DNA of 64,000 nt from Panulirus ornatus (Eukaryota > Arthropoda > Malacostraca > Decapoda > Palinuridae): positions 15,316,596 through 15,380,595 of the forward strand of contig NC_092271.1 in NCBI RefSeq assembly GCF_036320965.1. Direction: 5' to 3'. Every line of letters starts with the position of its first letter. Positions within the stretch are counted from its first letter, which is position 1. Positions 25,399 to 38,439 of this stretch are shown here, piece after piece. The translations under genes were made by a program, and so were the position numbers. The notes under the pieces were generated by a model. That model saw nothing but the letters and a program-made list of their open reading frames with translations, had not been told where the DNA came from and ran no database searches.

Positions 25399-25474
<76 letters not shown>
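25399..25474. repeat. (AT)n microsatellite
   Basis: Between the short element and the LINE-tail copy. Confidence 0.98.
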
Positions 25475-25477
<3 letters not shown>

Positions 25478-25488
25478 TATATATATAT

Positions 25489-25754
25489 TTCGTGTGTGGC
25501 GGGGTGGCGACGAGAATGGATGAAGCCAGCAAGTATGAATATGTGCATGTGTATGTATGTATGTATATGTCTGTGTATGCATATGTATGTATACGTTGAA
25601 ATGTATAGGTATGTAGATCTGCGTGTGTGGGCATTTATGTATATACATGTGTATGCGGGTGGGTTCAGCCATTCTATCGTCTGTTTCCTTGCGCTACCTC
25701 GCTAACTCGGGAGACGGCGATTAAATATAATAGATAAAGTAGTAATAGAAAAAA

Positions 25755-25756
<2 letters not shown>
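25489..25756 (+). mobile_element. LINE 3'-UTR copy
   Basis: Begins CGTGTGTGGCGGGGTGGCGA, as at 59323, and passes through a GTATGTATGT-rich middle. It ends GTTTCCTTGCGCTACCTCGC, then an A-rich AGATAAAG...GAAAAAAG tail at (AT)n. This is a 5'-truncated copy (about 265 bp) of the retrotransposon whose coding end is at 58752-59153. Confidence 0.85.

Positions 25757-25836
<80 letters not shown>
25757..25836. repeat. (AT)n microsatellite
   Basis: AT run between the LINE tail and the inverted short element. Confidence 0.98.
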
Positions 25837-25839
<3 letters not shown>

Positions 25840-26061
25840 TTAAACTATTCGCCATTTCCCGCGTTAGCGAGGTAGCGTTAAGAACAGAGGACTGGGCCTT
25901 TTTTGGAATATCCTCACCTGGCCCCCTCTGTTCCTTCTTTTGGAAAAAAAAAAAAAAACGAGAGGGGGGGATTTCCAGCCCCCCGCTCCCTCCCCTTTTA
26001 GTCGCCTTCTACGACACGCAGGGAATACGTGGGAAGTATTCTTAATCCCCTATCCCCAGGG

Positions 26062-26064
<3 letters not shown>
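25837..26064 (-). mobile_element. Full short-family element (minus)
   Basis: Reverse complement of the 25153-25398 element with a few differences: a T6 run in GGGCCTTTTTTGG, a 15-A run, and a missing stretch around the CTCTGTTCC phrase. Both ends abut (AT)n. With its partner it forms arms of a large inverted repeat around the LINE tail. Confidence 0.88.

Positions 26065-26121
<57 letters not shown>
26065..26121. repeat. (AT)n microsatellite
   Basis: Right boundary of the 25.0-26.1 kb nest. Confidence 0.98.
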
Positions 26122-26127
<6 letters not shown>

Positions 26128-27379
26128 GTGGTGTGTGGCTAAAGCCCTTGTGATGACTAGACGTCCTCTGCGTAAAACTTGCTCATCCTGTGAAAGAAAC
26201 AAGAATGGGAAACACGTGCCAGGCAAACTCCACACCCCGGGCGAGCACCTGCGTGAGCGGACGAACGTGCGCCAGACGTCGCCGTTATCGCTAGCGTCTC
26301 CGGCGGTGATTGCCGGCCGTGACGCGTGATTTGGTGGAGGTGGCGCCACCGGCGGGCGACATCAGGTCCATATGGTAATGAGCTGGGTTGGCGGGATTAA
26401 TGTGCCCCCGGCGCGCCTGGCTGTCGACGCCGCCACGGCACCACACGAAGCTCCACACCATACCACACCACCGCGGGAGCACGGCGGCGGCGCCACCCAC
26501 CTACACACACACACAACCACCTGTCAGCACAGCTATGGTCATCAACATGTTCATTCTCCACACACAGAACTTAATGTAATTCAGATGTTATGCAGAGATA
26601 TTCTTGGGGTAACGTGTAGGTCAACTGTGGATACGTACGTCACCCACCGTTGCTGTACATGACGTACAGCCGCGGTCGTGTACGTGACACAGCCAAGGGC
26701 CTTGCTGCACATGACGGAGTGAACCAAGCTTTGCCCCGCCAGTGAATCAAATGTCATTACCTGTTTATACCGTACGTAAGGAAGGTAATGCCCCCATCCC
26801 TTCAGCTTTCCCTATCATTATACCATTGTCATGCTTCTGCATGACGATCATATTCACAACTTCATCGCTAATCGTCATACACAACTGTTATGATTTTAAA
26901 TGTTCATCTTGACATCATTTCCAGCAGTTGTGTTAACCTGGTGTGGTGGTCGCTGGCTCTGGAAGAATTTCTCTGTTCTCGTCATCATACTAGTTTGAAA
27001 TGCTTAAAGGATCTGTGATCAAATCACCCCATATTCTTCTTTCTTTCTTGGTAGAACAGATTTATGGCCTCAGGACTTGTAGCATCTTTCTTTCTATCAT
27101 CAGGACTTGTTTGTTTGTTTCTTTCTTTCTTTCGGTGCGGTGACCAAATTAGAGAAACATTCCGTAGGATGTGAAGAGCTTTCCCATGTACTTGTTGTGC
27201 GGCCTTTAGCACATGCCCGGCAGACAACAACAGGTTAGGTGCCATGTTTACTCTGAGGACCTCTGTGATCCTTTTGCGCTACCGCTCACATGATGAGCAT
27301 GGGGTGCACAGTGAATTTGCCAGGGGGACGCCGGCACAAATCCATCAATCAGATCAAATCTACTGGCAGTTCCGTGTCA
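26122..27379. other. Single-copy DNA, GC-rich at left
   Basis: 26200-26500 is CpG-rich (GGCGCCACCGGCGGGCGAC). TTTCTTTC runs lie near 27035 and 27115. No gene recognised. Confidence 0.45.
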
Positions 27380-27458
27380 CACACACACACACACACACAC
27401 ATACATACATACATACATCCATACATACATACATACATACATACATACATACATACAT

Positions 27459-27537
<79 letters not shown>

Positions 27538-27562
27538 TACATACATACATACATACATACAT

Positions 27563-27637
<75 letters not shown>

Positions 27638-27674
27638 TACATACATACACACACACATACATACATACATACAT

Positions 27675-27749
<75 letters not shown>

Positions 27750-27774
27750 TACATACATACATACATACATACAT

Positions 27775-27855
<81 letters not shown>

Positions 27856-27896
27856 TACATACATACACACACACATACATACATACATACATACAT

Positions 27897-27957
<61 letters not shown>

Positions 27958-27966
27958 TACATACAT

Positions 27967-28031
<65 letters not shown>
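27380..28031. repeat. Composite (AC)n/(ACAT)n array
   Basis: 650 bp of alternating AC and ACAT blocks. A block with ACAT x4, ACACACAC, then ACAT x8 recurs about 217 bp apart (near 27632 and 27850), so the array grew by duplication of a compound unit. The 200-300-codon frames on both strands are translated microsatellite. Confidence 0.97.
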
Positions 28032-28032
<1 letters not shown>

Positions 28033-28314
28033 ATCCCTGCAATCTATACGTATCTTGCCATATTCATATCGAGCCCAAAACCTTCATCAAATCCCCTCAT
28101 TAGTTTACATTTACGTGGGTTGCACTTCATGAGCCGTGAACAAGACGTTGAAAAAAGAAGAATTGACGTTGTCAAGTTCTGCGTGTTAAGCTGACGGCGA
28201 TCTCAGGGGGTCACCGTGGCCCACAGGTGCTGCACACGGGTGAGCCAGGGCAACTCCGTGCAGCCCGTGTGCGTCGAGGGGCGCATGCGCGCGCGTTTGT
28301 GTGTGTGTGTGTGT

Positions 28315-28347
<33 letters not shown>

Positions 28348-29344
28348 GGAGGAGGGGGATCGCGCGTAATTCACGGGCCGCGAATGTCTCTCCTACTCAG
28401 GGTGGATGTGACGTACCCATGAGCCGGAGGTGTGGAGGGGAGGGGACACAGAGACGCCTCGTCGTGGGTAGATTGTAATGTTCCCGTGACGTGATGTGTT
28501 CATGTCACAGACTCTTTTTCTTCTCCCGTCCTCTCCTGTGACCTTTACAAACTTTGCAGCCCGGGGAAAACAGATGGGGGGGTCGGTCGTGCCTGGAACC
28601 TCCGCCATGGCTCTAGTTAGCGATCTAAAACAACCCCGGGTTAACCCACCTCCAGGCCTGGTCGCAGCGTGAGTTACCGGTTGTCGCCGTGGGATACATC
28701 TCACGCCGTTTTCTCTACGGCATTAATTCAGCTATTTGTCACGTTTTCTACGTCATGCTGACAGCGAGGAGCCTTTTGAAACTAAGACATTCGATGAAAA
28801 ACGGTGTGTGGGTCATGAAAAGCCAACATCAACCTGTACTATCGTAGAAGAAAAAAAAAAAAATACACCATCAACCCGTCCGTCATTATCAGAAAAACGG
28901 ATGATAATCCAGTTTCCGATTGGACAACTCATTCATGACGTCATACCGTAACCGTACCCGCATTGGCCCGCCTTTCCCGATGACGCGGGCGTGATCTCAT
29001 CCTCCTGTAATGTGTGACGTCGAGTAGCGATGATCTCACGGGTGGATTGCGCCTCTGCGTTCATTGAGGAGGAGGAGGAGGAAGGGGTTAGTAGTGTTAG
29101 GTTAGGTCGTGGTGGTGACGTGGGGGTGTGTGTGTGGTGGTGGAGGATGTGGAGAGCAATTTACTGGTCCAGGAGAGAGGAAGGAAGTGGATCCACGGCT
29201 ACGTCATGAGTGGAGGCTGTGGGGGTGACATCAGCGATGTCAACCCTTGCTGTACGGAGGGCGCGATCCGGACGCGGGTCACTATCATCATCAGTGTGAC
29301 GGACATGACGTCACAGGCGATATGGATTGGGGTGGAGGGAGCAC
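28032..29344. other. Single-copy DNA with CRE/CCAAT cluster
   Basis: Has a (GT)n at 28297-28346, a 15-base A run near 28848-28862, and a cluster of CRE-like and ATTGG motifs at 28915-29320. It is the best promoter-like candidate in the window. No adjoining coding exon was recognised. Confidence 0.45.
28915..29320. promoter_or_regulatory. Candidate promoter/enhancer: CRE cluster
   Basis: Exact TGACGTCA at 28936-28943 and 29306-29313, with near-matches TGACGCGG (28981), TGACGTCG (29015), TGACGTGG (29116) and CTACGTCATG (29200). Inverted CCAAT motifs lie at 28918 and 28962. CREB/ATF and NF-Y are the known binders of such motifs. No TATA box or initiator can be assigned with confidence, so the promoter role is inferred. 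Confidence 0.35.
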
Positions 29345-32162
29345 GGAAGCTTAGCTTAGGAGGTGGAAGAGCTTACCTTAGCATGGTAAAGCTTAAGAGA
29401 CGTTAGAAGACGTTACGATTAGCTTAGAAGGAGTAGCATAGAAAGGGTTAGGGAAGTTGAATTCGCATGGAAAGCTTAGTTTAGCGTGAGAAGAGTGGAA
29501 AAGCTTCTTATGGAGTGGCTAGGAAAGCTTAGATTAGCATGGGGGGAAATAGCAAAACTTAGCTTGAAGATATTAGAAAAGCTGATTATCTTAGAGTAGG
29601 AAAGCTTGGAAAGCGTAGATTGACATGGAAAAAGTAGCTTGACTTAGCATGGAGATACTATAAAAGCTTAGACAGCTTGATGAGAGTAAGAGCTTAGCAT
29701 GAGCACTTTAGAAAAGCTTAGGTTAGATAGGCAGAATAACATAGCTTAGCTTAGCATAGTGAGCTTAGAAAAGCTTAGATTAGCATGAGAGAAAAACTTA
29801 GCATGGAGATGTTGAGTAAGCTTAGATTAGCATGGAGAGAGAGTGGTAGAGCTTAGCTTGGAGATAGTGGAAAAGTTCAGATTAGCGTGGAGATAGCAAA
29901 TTGAAGAGAGAATAGACGCTTAGCATGGGGGAAGTAGAAAAGCTTGGTTTGTCATAAACAGCAGAAAAGCTTGGTTTATCATGAAGACGGTCGAAAAGCT
30001 TGGTTTGTCATGGAGAAAGTCGAAAAGCTTGGTTTATCTGGGAAATAGTAGAAAAGCTTAGCCTTGCATGGTTAGAGCAGTAAAGCTTAGCCTAGCATAG
30101 TGAGAGTTTTGAAGCTTAGCCTAGCATGGTGAGAGTAGTAAAGCTTAGCCTAGCATGGTGAGAGTAGTAAAGCTTAGCCTAGTATGGTGAGAGTAGTAAA
30201 GCTGAGTCTAGTATAGTGAGAGTAGTAAAGCTTACCCTAGCATAGTGAGAGTAGTGAAGCTGAGCCTAGCGAGTAGTAAAGCTTACCTTAGCATAGTGAG
30301 AGTAGTGAAGCTCATCCTAGCATGGTGAGACTAGTAAAGCTTACCCTAGCATGATGAGAGTAGTAAAGCTTAGCCTAGCATGGTGAGAGTAGTAAAGCTT
30401 ACCCTAGCATGATGAGAGTAGTAAAGCTTAGCCTAGCATGGTGAGAGTAGTAAAGCTTACCCTAGCATGATGAGAGTAGTAAAGCTTAGCCTAGCATGGT
30501 GAGACTAGTAAAGCTTAGCCTAGCATAGTGAGAGTAGTAAAGCTTAGCCTAGCATGGTGAGAGTAGTAAAGCTTAGCCTAGCATGGTGAGCGTAGTAAAG
30601 CTTAGCCTAGCATAGTGAGCGTAGTAAAGCTTAGCCTAGCATAGTGAGAGTAGTGAAGCTTAGCCTAGCATGGTGAGATTAGTAAAGCTTAGCCTCGCAT
30701 GGTGAGAGTAGTGAAGCTTAGCCTAGCATGATGAGAGTAGTAAAGCTTAGCCTCGCATGGTGAGAGTAGTAAAGCTTAGCCTAGCGTGATGAGAGTAGTA
30801 AAGCTTAGCCTAGCATGGTGAGAGTAGTAAAGCTTAGTCTAGCATGATGAGAGTAGTGAAGCTTAGCCTAGCATGGTGAGAGTAGTAAAGCTTAGCCTAG
30901 CATGGTGAGAGTAGTAAAGCTTAGCCTAGCATGGTGAGAGTAGTAAAGCTTAGCCTAGCATGGTGAGAGTAGTAAAGCTTAGCCTAGCATGGTGAGAGTA
31001 GTAAAGCTTAGCCTAGCATGGTGAGCGTAGTAAAGCTTAGCCTAGCATAGTGAGAGTAGTAAAGCTTAGCCTAGCATGGTGAGAGTAGTAAAGCTTAGCC
31101 TAGCATGGTGAGCGTAGTAAAGCTTAGCCTAGCATAGTGAGCGTAGTAAAGCTTAGCCTAGCATAGTGAGAGTAGTGAAGCTTAGCCTAGCATGGTGAGA
31201 GTAGTAAAGCTTAGCCTAGCATGGTGAGAGTAGTAAAGCTTAGCCTAGCATGGTGAGAGTAGTAAAGCTTAGCCTAGCATGGTGAGAGTAGTAAAGCTTA
31301 GCCTAGCATGGTGAGAGTAGTAAAGCTCAGCCTAGCATGGTGAGAGTAGTAAAGCTTAGCCTAGCATGGTGAGAGTAGTAAAGCTTAGCCTAGCATGGTG
31401 AGCGTAGTAAAGCTTAGCCTCGCATGGTGAGAGTAGTAAAGCTTAGCCTAGCATGGTGAGCGTAGTAAAGCTTAGCCTAGCATGGTGAGAGTAGTAAAGC
31501 TTAGCCTAGCATGGTGAGACTAGTAAAGCTTAGCCTAGCATGGTGAGAGTAGTAAAGCTTACCCTAGCATGGTGAGCGTAGTAAAGCTTAGCCTAGCATG
31601 GTGAGCGTAGTAAAGCTTAGCCTAGCATGGTGAGAGTAGTAAAGCTTAGCCTAGCATGGTGAGCGTAGTAAAGCTTAGCCTAGCATGGTGAGAGTAGTAA
31701 AGCTTAGCCTAGCATGGTGAGAGTAGTAAAGCTTAGCCTAGCATGGTGAGAGTAGTAAAGCTTAGTCTAGCATGGTGAGAGTAGTAAAGCTTAGCCTAGC
31801 ATGGTGAGCGTAGTAAAGCTTAGTCTAGCATGGTGAGAGTAGTAAAGCTTAGCCTAGCATGGTGAGAGTAGTAAAGCTTAGCCTAGCATGGTGAGCGTAG
31901 TAAAGCTTAGTCTAGCATGGTGAGAGTAGTAAAGCTTAGCCTAGCATGGTGAGAGTAGTAAAGCTTAGCCTAGCATGGTGAGCGTAGTAAAGCTTAGCCT
32001 AGCATAGTGAGAGTAGTAAAGCTTAGCCTCGCATGGTGAGCGTAGTAAAGCTTAGCCTAGCATGGTGAGAGTAGTGAAGCTTAGCCTAGCATGGTGAGAG
32101 TAGTAAAGCTTAGCCTAGCATGGTGAGAGTAGTAAAGCTTAGCCTAGCATGGTGAGAGTAGA
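29345..32162 (+). repeat. 29-bp satellite (HindIII-type)
   Basis: From about 30045 to 32162 there are about 73 head-to-tail copies of a 29-bp unit containing AAGCTTAGCCTAGCATGGTG and AGAGTAGT. Nearly every unit has AAGCTT (a HindIII site). Variants (CATAGTG, GAGCGTAG, TTAGTCTAG, CTCGCATGG) recur in blocks, which indicates segmental duplication. From 29345 to 30045 the same AGCTTAGC words persist but with irregular spacing, so the left side decays gradually while the right edge is abrupt. Largest repeat of the window. Confidence 0.97.
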
Positions 32163-32529
32163 GGAACAAGCACATGACTTGTGTGGGGATATGCTGGTAA
32201 ACATGATAAAGCTGTACAGAGGCACAGGAACTTGTGGCTTCCTCCGTTGACTTCCCATGGTCAGGCCTGCGATAGCTGTCCAGCTAACGCCGCCACCGCC
32301 AGGTGACTGCCGCCTCGATGGTGACGCCATCGCCACGTCACCTCTACGACATTTGCTGCGTCACTGCCGTGTCATCGTCTCGTCATTGCCACGTCGCTGT
32401 AATTGCCTACCCCGAGCCTGCCTAGCGTCCGCTCCGCTGTCCACCGACCGTCTCCTGCCTTTCATTCTTATTTCTCCCATACACTCACTCACCTCCACCT
32501 CCTCTCCCACGCACTCCTACTCCTCTCCC

Positions 32530-32531
<2 letters not shown>
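32163..32531. other. Single-copy DNA
   Basis: GC-rich stretch between the 29-bp satellite and an (AC)n; no gene recognised. Confidence 0.4.

Positions 32532-32569
<38 letters not shown>
32532..32569. repeat. (AC)n microsatellite
   Basis: Perfect AC run. Confidence 0.97.
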
Positions 32570-32570
<1 letters not shown>

Positions 32571-32657
32571 AGCTGGTGCAGTAAAGAGCATCGGGTCTTC
32601 TTTTGTCTTTGTGGCCTCATTCGTGTCGGAATTTTTATAGCATTGTCCGCTGGTCCC

Positions 32658-32660
<3 letters not shown>

Positions 32661-32720
<60 letters not shown>
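32661..32720. repeat. (CT)n microsatellite
   Basis: Perfect CT run of 60 bp. Confidence 0.98.
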
Positions 32721-32723
<3 letters not shown>

Positions 32724-32794
32724 AAGAGTTCGAGACTTGATCCCAGATGATGCGTTTGTAATATGTCTTCGAGAATATAGTGAACAAAAGACTG

Positions 32795-33755
32795 CGGTAC
32801 ACCCCAGAAACGGTACATACCAGAATTACGGTACACCCCAGAACTACGGTACAGTTTAGAACTACGGTACACTCTAGAACTACGGTACACTCCAGAACTA
32901 CGGTACACCCCAGAACTACGGTACACCCCAGAACTACGGTACACCCCAAAACTATGGTACATCCCAGAATTACGGTACACCCCAGAACTACGGTACAGTT
33001 TAGAACTACGGTACACTCTAGAACTACGGTACACTCCAGAACTACGGTACACCCCAGAACTACGGTACACTCTAGAACTACGGTACACTCCAGAACTACG
33101 GTACACTCCAGAACTACGGTACACCCCAGAACTACAGTACACTCCAGAATTACGGTACACCCCAGAGCTATAGTACACCCCAGAACTACGGTACACTCTA
33201 GAACTAAGGTACACTCCAGAACTATGGTACACCCCAGAACTACGGTAAACTCCAGAACTACGGCACACTCCAGAATTACGATACACCTCAAAGCTACGGT
33301 ACATTCTAGAACTACGGTACACTTCAGAACTACAGTACACCAAAACTACAGTACACTTCAGAACTACGGTACACCAGAAAACTACGTTACACCAGAACTA
33401 CGGTACACCAGAAAACTACGTTACACCAGAACTACGGTACACCAGAAAACTACGTTACACCAGAACTACGATACACCAGAAAACTACGGTACACCAGAAC
33501 TACAGTACACTCCAGAACTACGGTGCACCAGAAAACTACGGTACATCAGAACTACAGTACACTCCAGAACTACGGTGCACCAGAAAACTACGGTACATCA
33601 GAACTACAGTACACTCCAGAACTACGGTGCACCAGAAATTTACGGTACACCAAAACTACAGTACACTTCAGAACTATGGTACACCAGAAAACTACGGTAC
33701 ATCAGAACCAAAGTACACTCCAGAACTACGGTACACCAGAAATTTACGGTACACT
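32795..33755 (+). repeat. 18-bp minisatellite
   Basis: 32795-33330 is made of GGTACACYCCAGAACTAC units (18 bp). Variants TTTAGAACTACGG and CCAGAATTACGG recur in register. From about 33330 units shorten or fuse (CACCAGAAAACTACG, CACCAGAACTACG), giving 16-18-bp alternation. The 18-bp period keeps long frames open on both strands (338 codons plus, 284 and 218 minus), which are artefacts. Each unit has the GGTAC word shared with other arrays here. Confidence 0.96.
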
Positions 33756-34334
33756 TATGTGCTTATGTCCTATTCGTAAAAATTATATTGCATTAAAAAA
33801 ACGACAGAGCTTTAGTAAAATGAAAAATAAAAATAAAAATGTTTGGTGAAGAAGCTGTTGCTTTGTATAAAAATTATGCTACGCCAAAAAAATTAACGGT
33901 ATAATTTAAAAATTTAAAATACGGTAAAATATAATCATTTTTGTTAGCACTGAGAATGGACGCAGTACACCGAGAATGTGTGGCACGATCCAGAGATCCG
34001 TGTCTTCTCCAAAATTCAGCCACGGTTCTCTAGAAAACAAACGGGACGAACATGATAGAGAAAAATACGTTAAATTTCGGGAAGTTACGCGGTTTTTTTT
34101 TTCCTTTTTCTTTTGTCACGAGCGTTACGTGTCTTTAGTGGAATACTTCGTCATACGCTTCGCTCGTGTTTCATTTTATTTTTCCCCCTCTTCATATACT
34201 GGTCTCCTCCTCCCGGTGACTGAGTTGCCGACGTCCCTTTTGCCGGTGGTGCGGTGTTGTGGTCAACACCTCACCTCTCCGCTCGCCCCTTCCCCTGGGC
34301 CGCCCATTTGTCCCGCCTTTTATGTTAACGATGG

Positions 34335-34335
<1 letters not shown>
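33756..34335. other. AT-rich flank and single-copy DNA
   Basis: 33775-33945 is strongly A/T-rich and still holds AACGGTATAA and TACGGTAAAA words, as if the 18-bp array had decayed. GCAGTACACCGAGAA at about 33963 is another remnant. No gene recognised beyond. Confidence 0.5.

Positions 34336-34412
<77 letters not shown>
34336..34412. repeat. (CT)n microsatellite
   Basis: Perfect CT run. Confidence 0.98.
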
Positions 34413-35316
<904 letters not shown>

Positions 35317-36961
35317 AATAGATAATTGATGAATCAATTACTTAATTGTTCTTTATCGTTTTGGAAAGACTGGAGGACGGGTCTGTGTTAAGATCATAAT
35401 CATGATAACTGGGTTTGAGAGAGGCTGGACCGACGCTGACGCACACCAGTCATTACTGCCAGGCCACAGGCAGCCGGGAGGGCGTGGTGACCTCACAGCT
35501 GCCCCGCCCGCCTTGACATGACCTGACACGCAGGCGAAGAGAACGCCGGTGGCGGGGAAGCAGGATAAGATAAGGGAGCTCGCTACAACACACGGTAAAG
35601 TGGTAAGGTTCATGACTTTGGTCTGTGAGCCGTGGGAAAGGTGACGCTCAGCCAAGACAGAAAGTGAAAAGAACAGAAGTTTACCCTGTGTCGTGTGGGG
35701 CAGTTTTGTAACGTCGCGAACGAAGGGGGGAAAAAAAAGATAATCTGTAAATATATTCATTAAAGAAGGAAAATTTTTCTGTGGCTTGCGGTTTCACAAG
35801 AGGAAGAGGCGGAAGGTTTACTACGTGAGGGAAGGCAACCTCCCTTCCACCCTCCCATACCCCCAGGCGATGGTAAGATTGACGTACGAGGAGGGAGCAG
35901 GTCCTTGGGCTCCACTCTCTTGAGGTTTCACTGGGGACAAGGACGACGGAGGAGTCACGTCCCCAGGAACATGTATTTTGAGCGCGTGTGAAGCCATCCG
36001 AAGACTGCTTGAAGGCTCTGTTGGGCCTGGGTAAACACTACACTCGGAGCGTCCTTGGTCGTTTCCAAGAACCCGTACAACCAATTCTAGTGGGTCCATT
36101 GTTTAAAGCTGGTCCTGAGCCACATGTAGGATTCTTCAGTAACAAAGGCTGCAGTTTCTTATCGAGGCCAGACCCTGAAATAAAAGAGGCATTAGAAATG
36201 AGAGGGTGAGAAGGAGTTTGAAGACGAGAGGTAACTTTAAAAAAAAAAAAAAAAAACTGGTGTATGCTGAGGGTGAGAATATAACATCCAGTTTAACTGG
36301 CAGCACAGACAAGGGAAGACGGACTGGCCTGGTGTGGGTGGAGGGTTCCGGCCACCGGACTAAACGCTGCTAAGTCAGGATCGCAGCGTAGGAGATGGAC
36401 CTTCTTGGCTTCAGGGAAATCGAAGCTCTGATTAACCTAGAAAATGCCGAAGACTCCCTCAGGGATGTAGTAAAAGTATTCACATTTGTGTGTGTGTGTG
36501 TGTGTGTACTGTCTCTCTTCTGATAATTTAGCGGGACAGAGGAATAGATTGGTGCAGACAACTGGGGATTATCACGTTAACGCTTCTCGGACGTCATCAT
36601 GCGAAGTGTTGTGGCCATGTTTCTCAGCAGCGTTGACGACTGGTTTTGTTGTTATTACCATCTGGAGCACGACTGTACGACCTTTGTGTAATGATGGCGT
36701 GACCCCTGAACTAACCCGTGAGGGGGACTGGTCAAAGGGCAGCAGGCCTTTATACACAAGGGTCTTAAGGTCGCGTGTTCAAGGCTCGTGCCATCGTTGC
36801 AATAAGGGTAGAACAGGACAGAGGACTGTGCCGCAACCACAGCCCAGTCTTCACTAGTATAACCAGTATTTGTCGTCCATTTGATTGACCCGAGGTTGCA
36901 GTACATTAAGATACAATAAGATATCTTTTTTGTCACTTGTATAACTAAAGGGTAAGAGCAA
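35317..36961. other. Single-copy DNA, no gene recognised
   Basis: Contains an 18-base A run at 36240-36257 and a short (GT)n at 36487-36507. GAGCACGACTGTACGACC at 36666-36683 belongs to the dispersed motif group. No gene recognised. Confidence 0.45.
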
Positions 36962-37145
36962 TGGACCTCCATGGTGTAGTGGTTAGCCTTCCTAACTGTC
37001 ACGCATTCACAGACCGCCCAGGGTCGAGCGCATAGGTTCGAGTCATGGTTGCGGCAGTCGGTCCACAGTCAACCCAGCTGTTCATGCCACCGTCAGGGTT
37101 GGTCGTTGAAATGGGTACCTGGTTCAGGCTAGGGAATAATATACA
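36962..37145 (+). mobile_element. tRNA-derived SINE
   Basis: Head with CTCCATGGTGTAGTGGTTAG (A box) at about 36967 and AGGTTCGAGTCATGG (B box) at about 37035. The body carries AACCCAGCTGTTCATGCC and GGGTTGGTCGTTGAAATGGG, then TACCTGGTTCAGGCTAGGG. Its body end matches the minus-strand copy at 4207-4381. The B box is close to consensus, so this is the better-preserved copy. No clear target-site duplication or long A tail was seen by eye. Confidence 0.82.
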
Positions 37146-37808
37146 GCGTTGACGAGGTGGCTTCGACCAGAGCTTCAGCTGCCCCTGCCGGCTCATCTCA
37201 CACTGAGAAAAAAAGGAAATCAAGTGTTCAGTATTATTCCAGTATTGTGTGGTCAACCGTAGTCTGGCGACATGTTGGGATCGCGTTATCCTTCGTCTGG
37301 AGTCGTGTTTTGACCTGGAACTAAGCTTGGTCGTAACTTAACGTCTGTAAATCAGATACTTATGAAAAATTATTCTTTAGTTTCTCATCGTCAAATGATA
37401 GCATGAGACCCTCAATTTTGATATGCATTTCGGCCCAAGGTTAACATATTTGTAAAAAGAAAAGATGGTTTGCCTTAGCTTAGCCTACCTTTTGATGTAG
37501 ATAGAATTCAATATTAAGCCAGGACACCCTGCAGAGATGTTGCTCAACATTTGAATTAGGAATATCAAAGACCCGTAACCCTGGTCTGAATTTTTGTGCC
37601 CCTTATGAAAGGGATGACCATGGAAGTTAAAAAAAAAAAAAAAAACTTGGCTCCTAAACTTGAAGAAAAAATTCCACGTTTGGTCATGGAAGTTTGTGGT
37701 AGTATTATCCAGACAGTAGTACTTCCATCTACTGCCATTACACCTCTAGTAACCAGGGTACAGTGCATCCAACACCGAGTGTTTCATGTTACATACATCT
37801 ACTTACTG

Positions 37809-37839
<31 letters not shown>

Positions 37840-38004
37840 TGGCTGAGCTCCTCCTGCCTGCACGGCGGCTGAGGCGTCCCCTGATCACCAGGAACTTGTG
37901 CCCGACCATCACTAAGGACGCTTCTGGGAACTGTACTTATTGGCACTTCGTTCACCACGTCTACGCTCAAGGAATGATCTGGGGTCAGCCATCGCCTACT
38001 CATG

Positions 38005-38035
<31 letters not shown>

Positions 38036-38439
38036 TGTGTGTCTCCCCCCTTCCCCGCGTTTGTTTGCCACGCTTAACACCGTCGGTCATTAGAGATGAC
38101 TTAAAACCTCCCCCAGGCTCCTGGTTGGTGGTAGGTAGTTAAAGTCGGTCCTGCCTTGTGGTCAGGAACTGCCAGCAGGCACAGCCCGTCGCTGAATCAC
38201 AGCCACTATAAGATACGGTCTCAGTCAGGACTCTCGCTCGTTCAGCAGTTAACGAGGAACGGATGTATTTGACGAGGATAAGAGGCTTGTTAACTACCGA
38301 CAGTTATTAAGCTCATGCCTCGCTCATAACCCTCATAGTTAACCCTCATTGCTCACTGGGAGTTAAGAGCTAACCACACCTCGCGTCATACACCACTCAG
38401 ATATCAGCAGCCCAGGTTATATCTGTTATCTTCATAACA
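37146..38439. other. Single-copy DNA with short microsatellites
   Basis: (A)n at 37629-37644 and (GT)n at 37812-37839 and 38003-38041. The open frame at 37596-38093 runs through the A and GT runs and is not credible as a gene. Confidence 0.45.

Noticed and set aside
27244..28194. 316-codon frame
   Set aside because: Translated AC/ACAT microsatellite, open in several frames.
29089..29106. Telomere-like TTAGG repeats
   Set aside because: Only two units (GTTAGGTTAGG); too short to be telomeric.
29345..32162. Regular short repeats resembling a CRISPR array
   Set aside because: Units are directly contiguous with no unique spacers, and the genome is clearly eukaryotic. The same applies to the other arrays.
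32780..33796. 338-codon Thr-Val-His-rich frame
   Set aside because: Product of an 18-bp minisatellite; the minus strand is open for over 280 codons as well.
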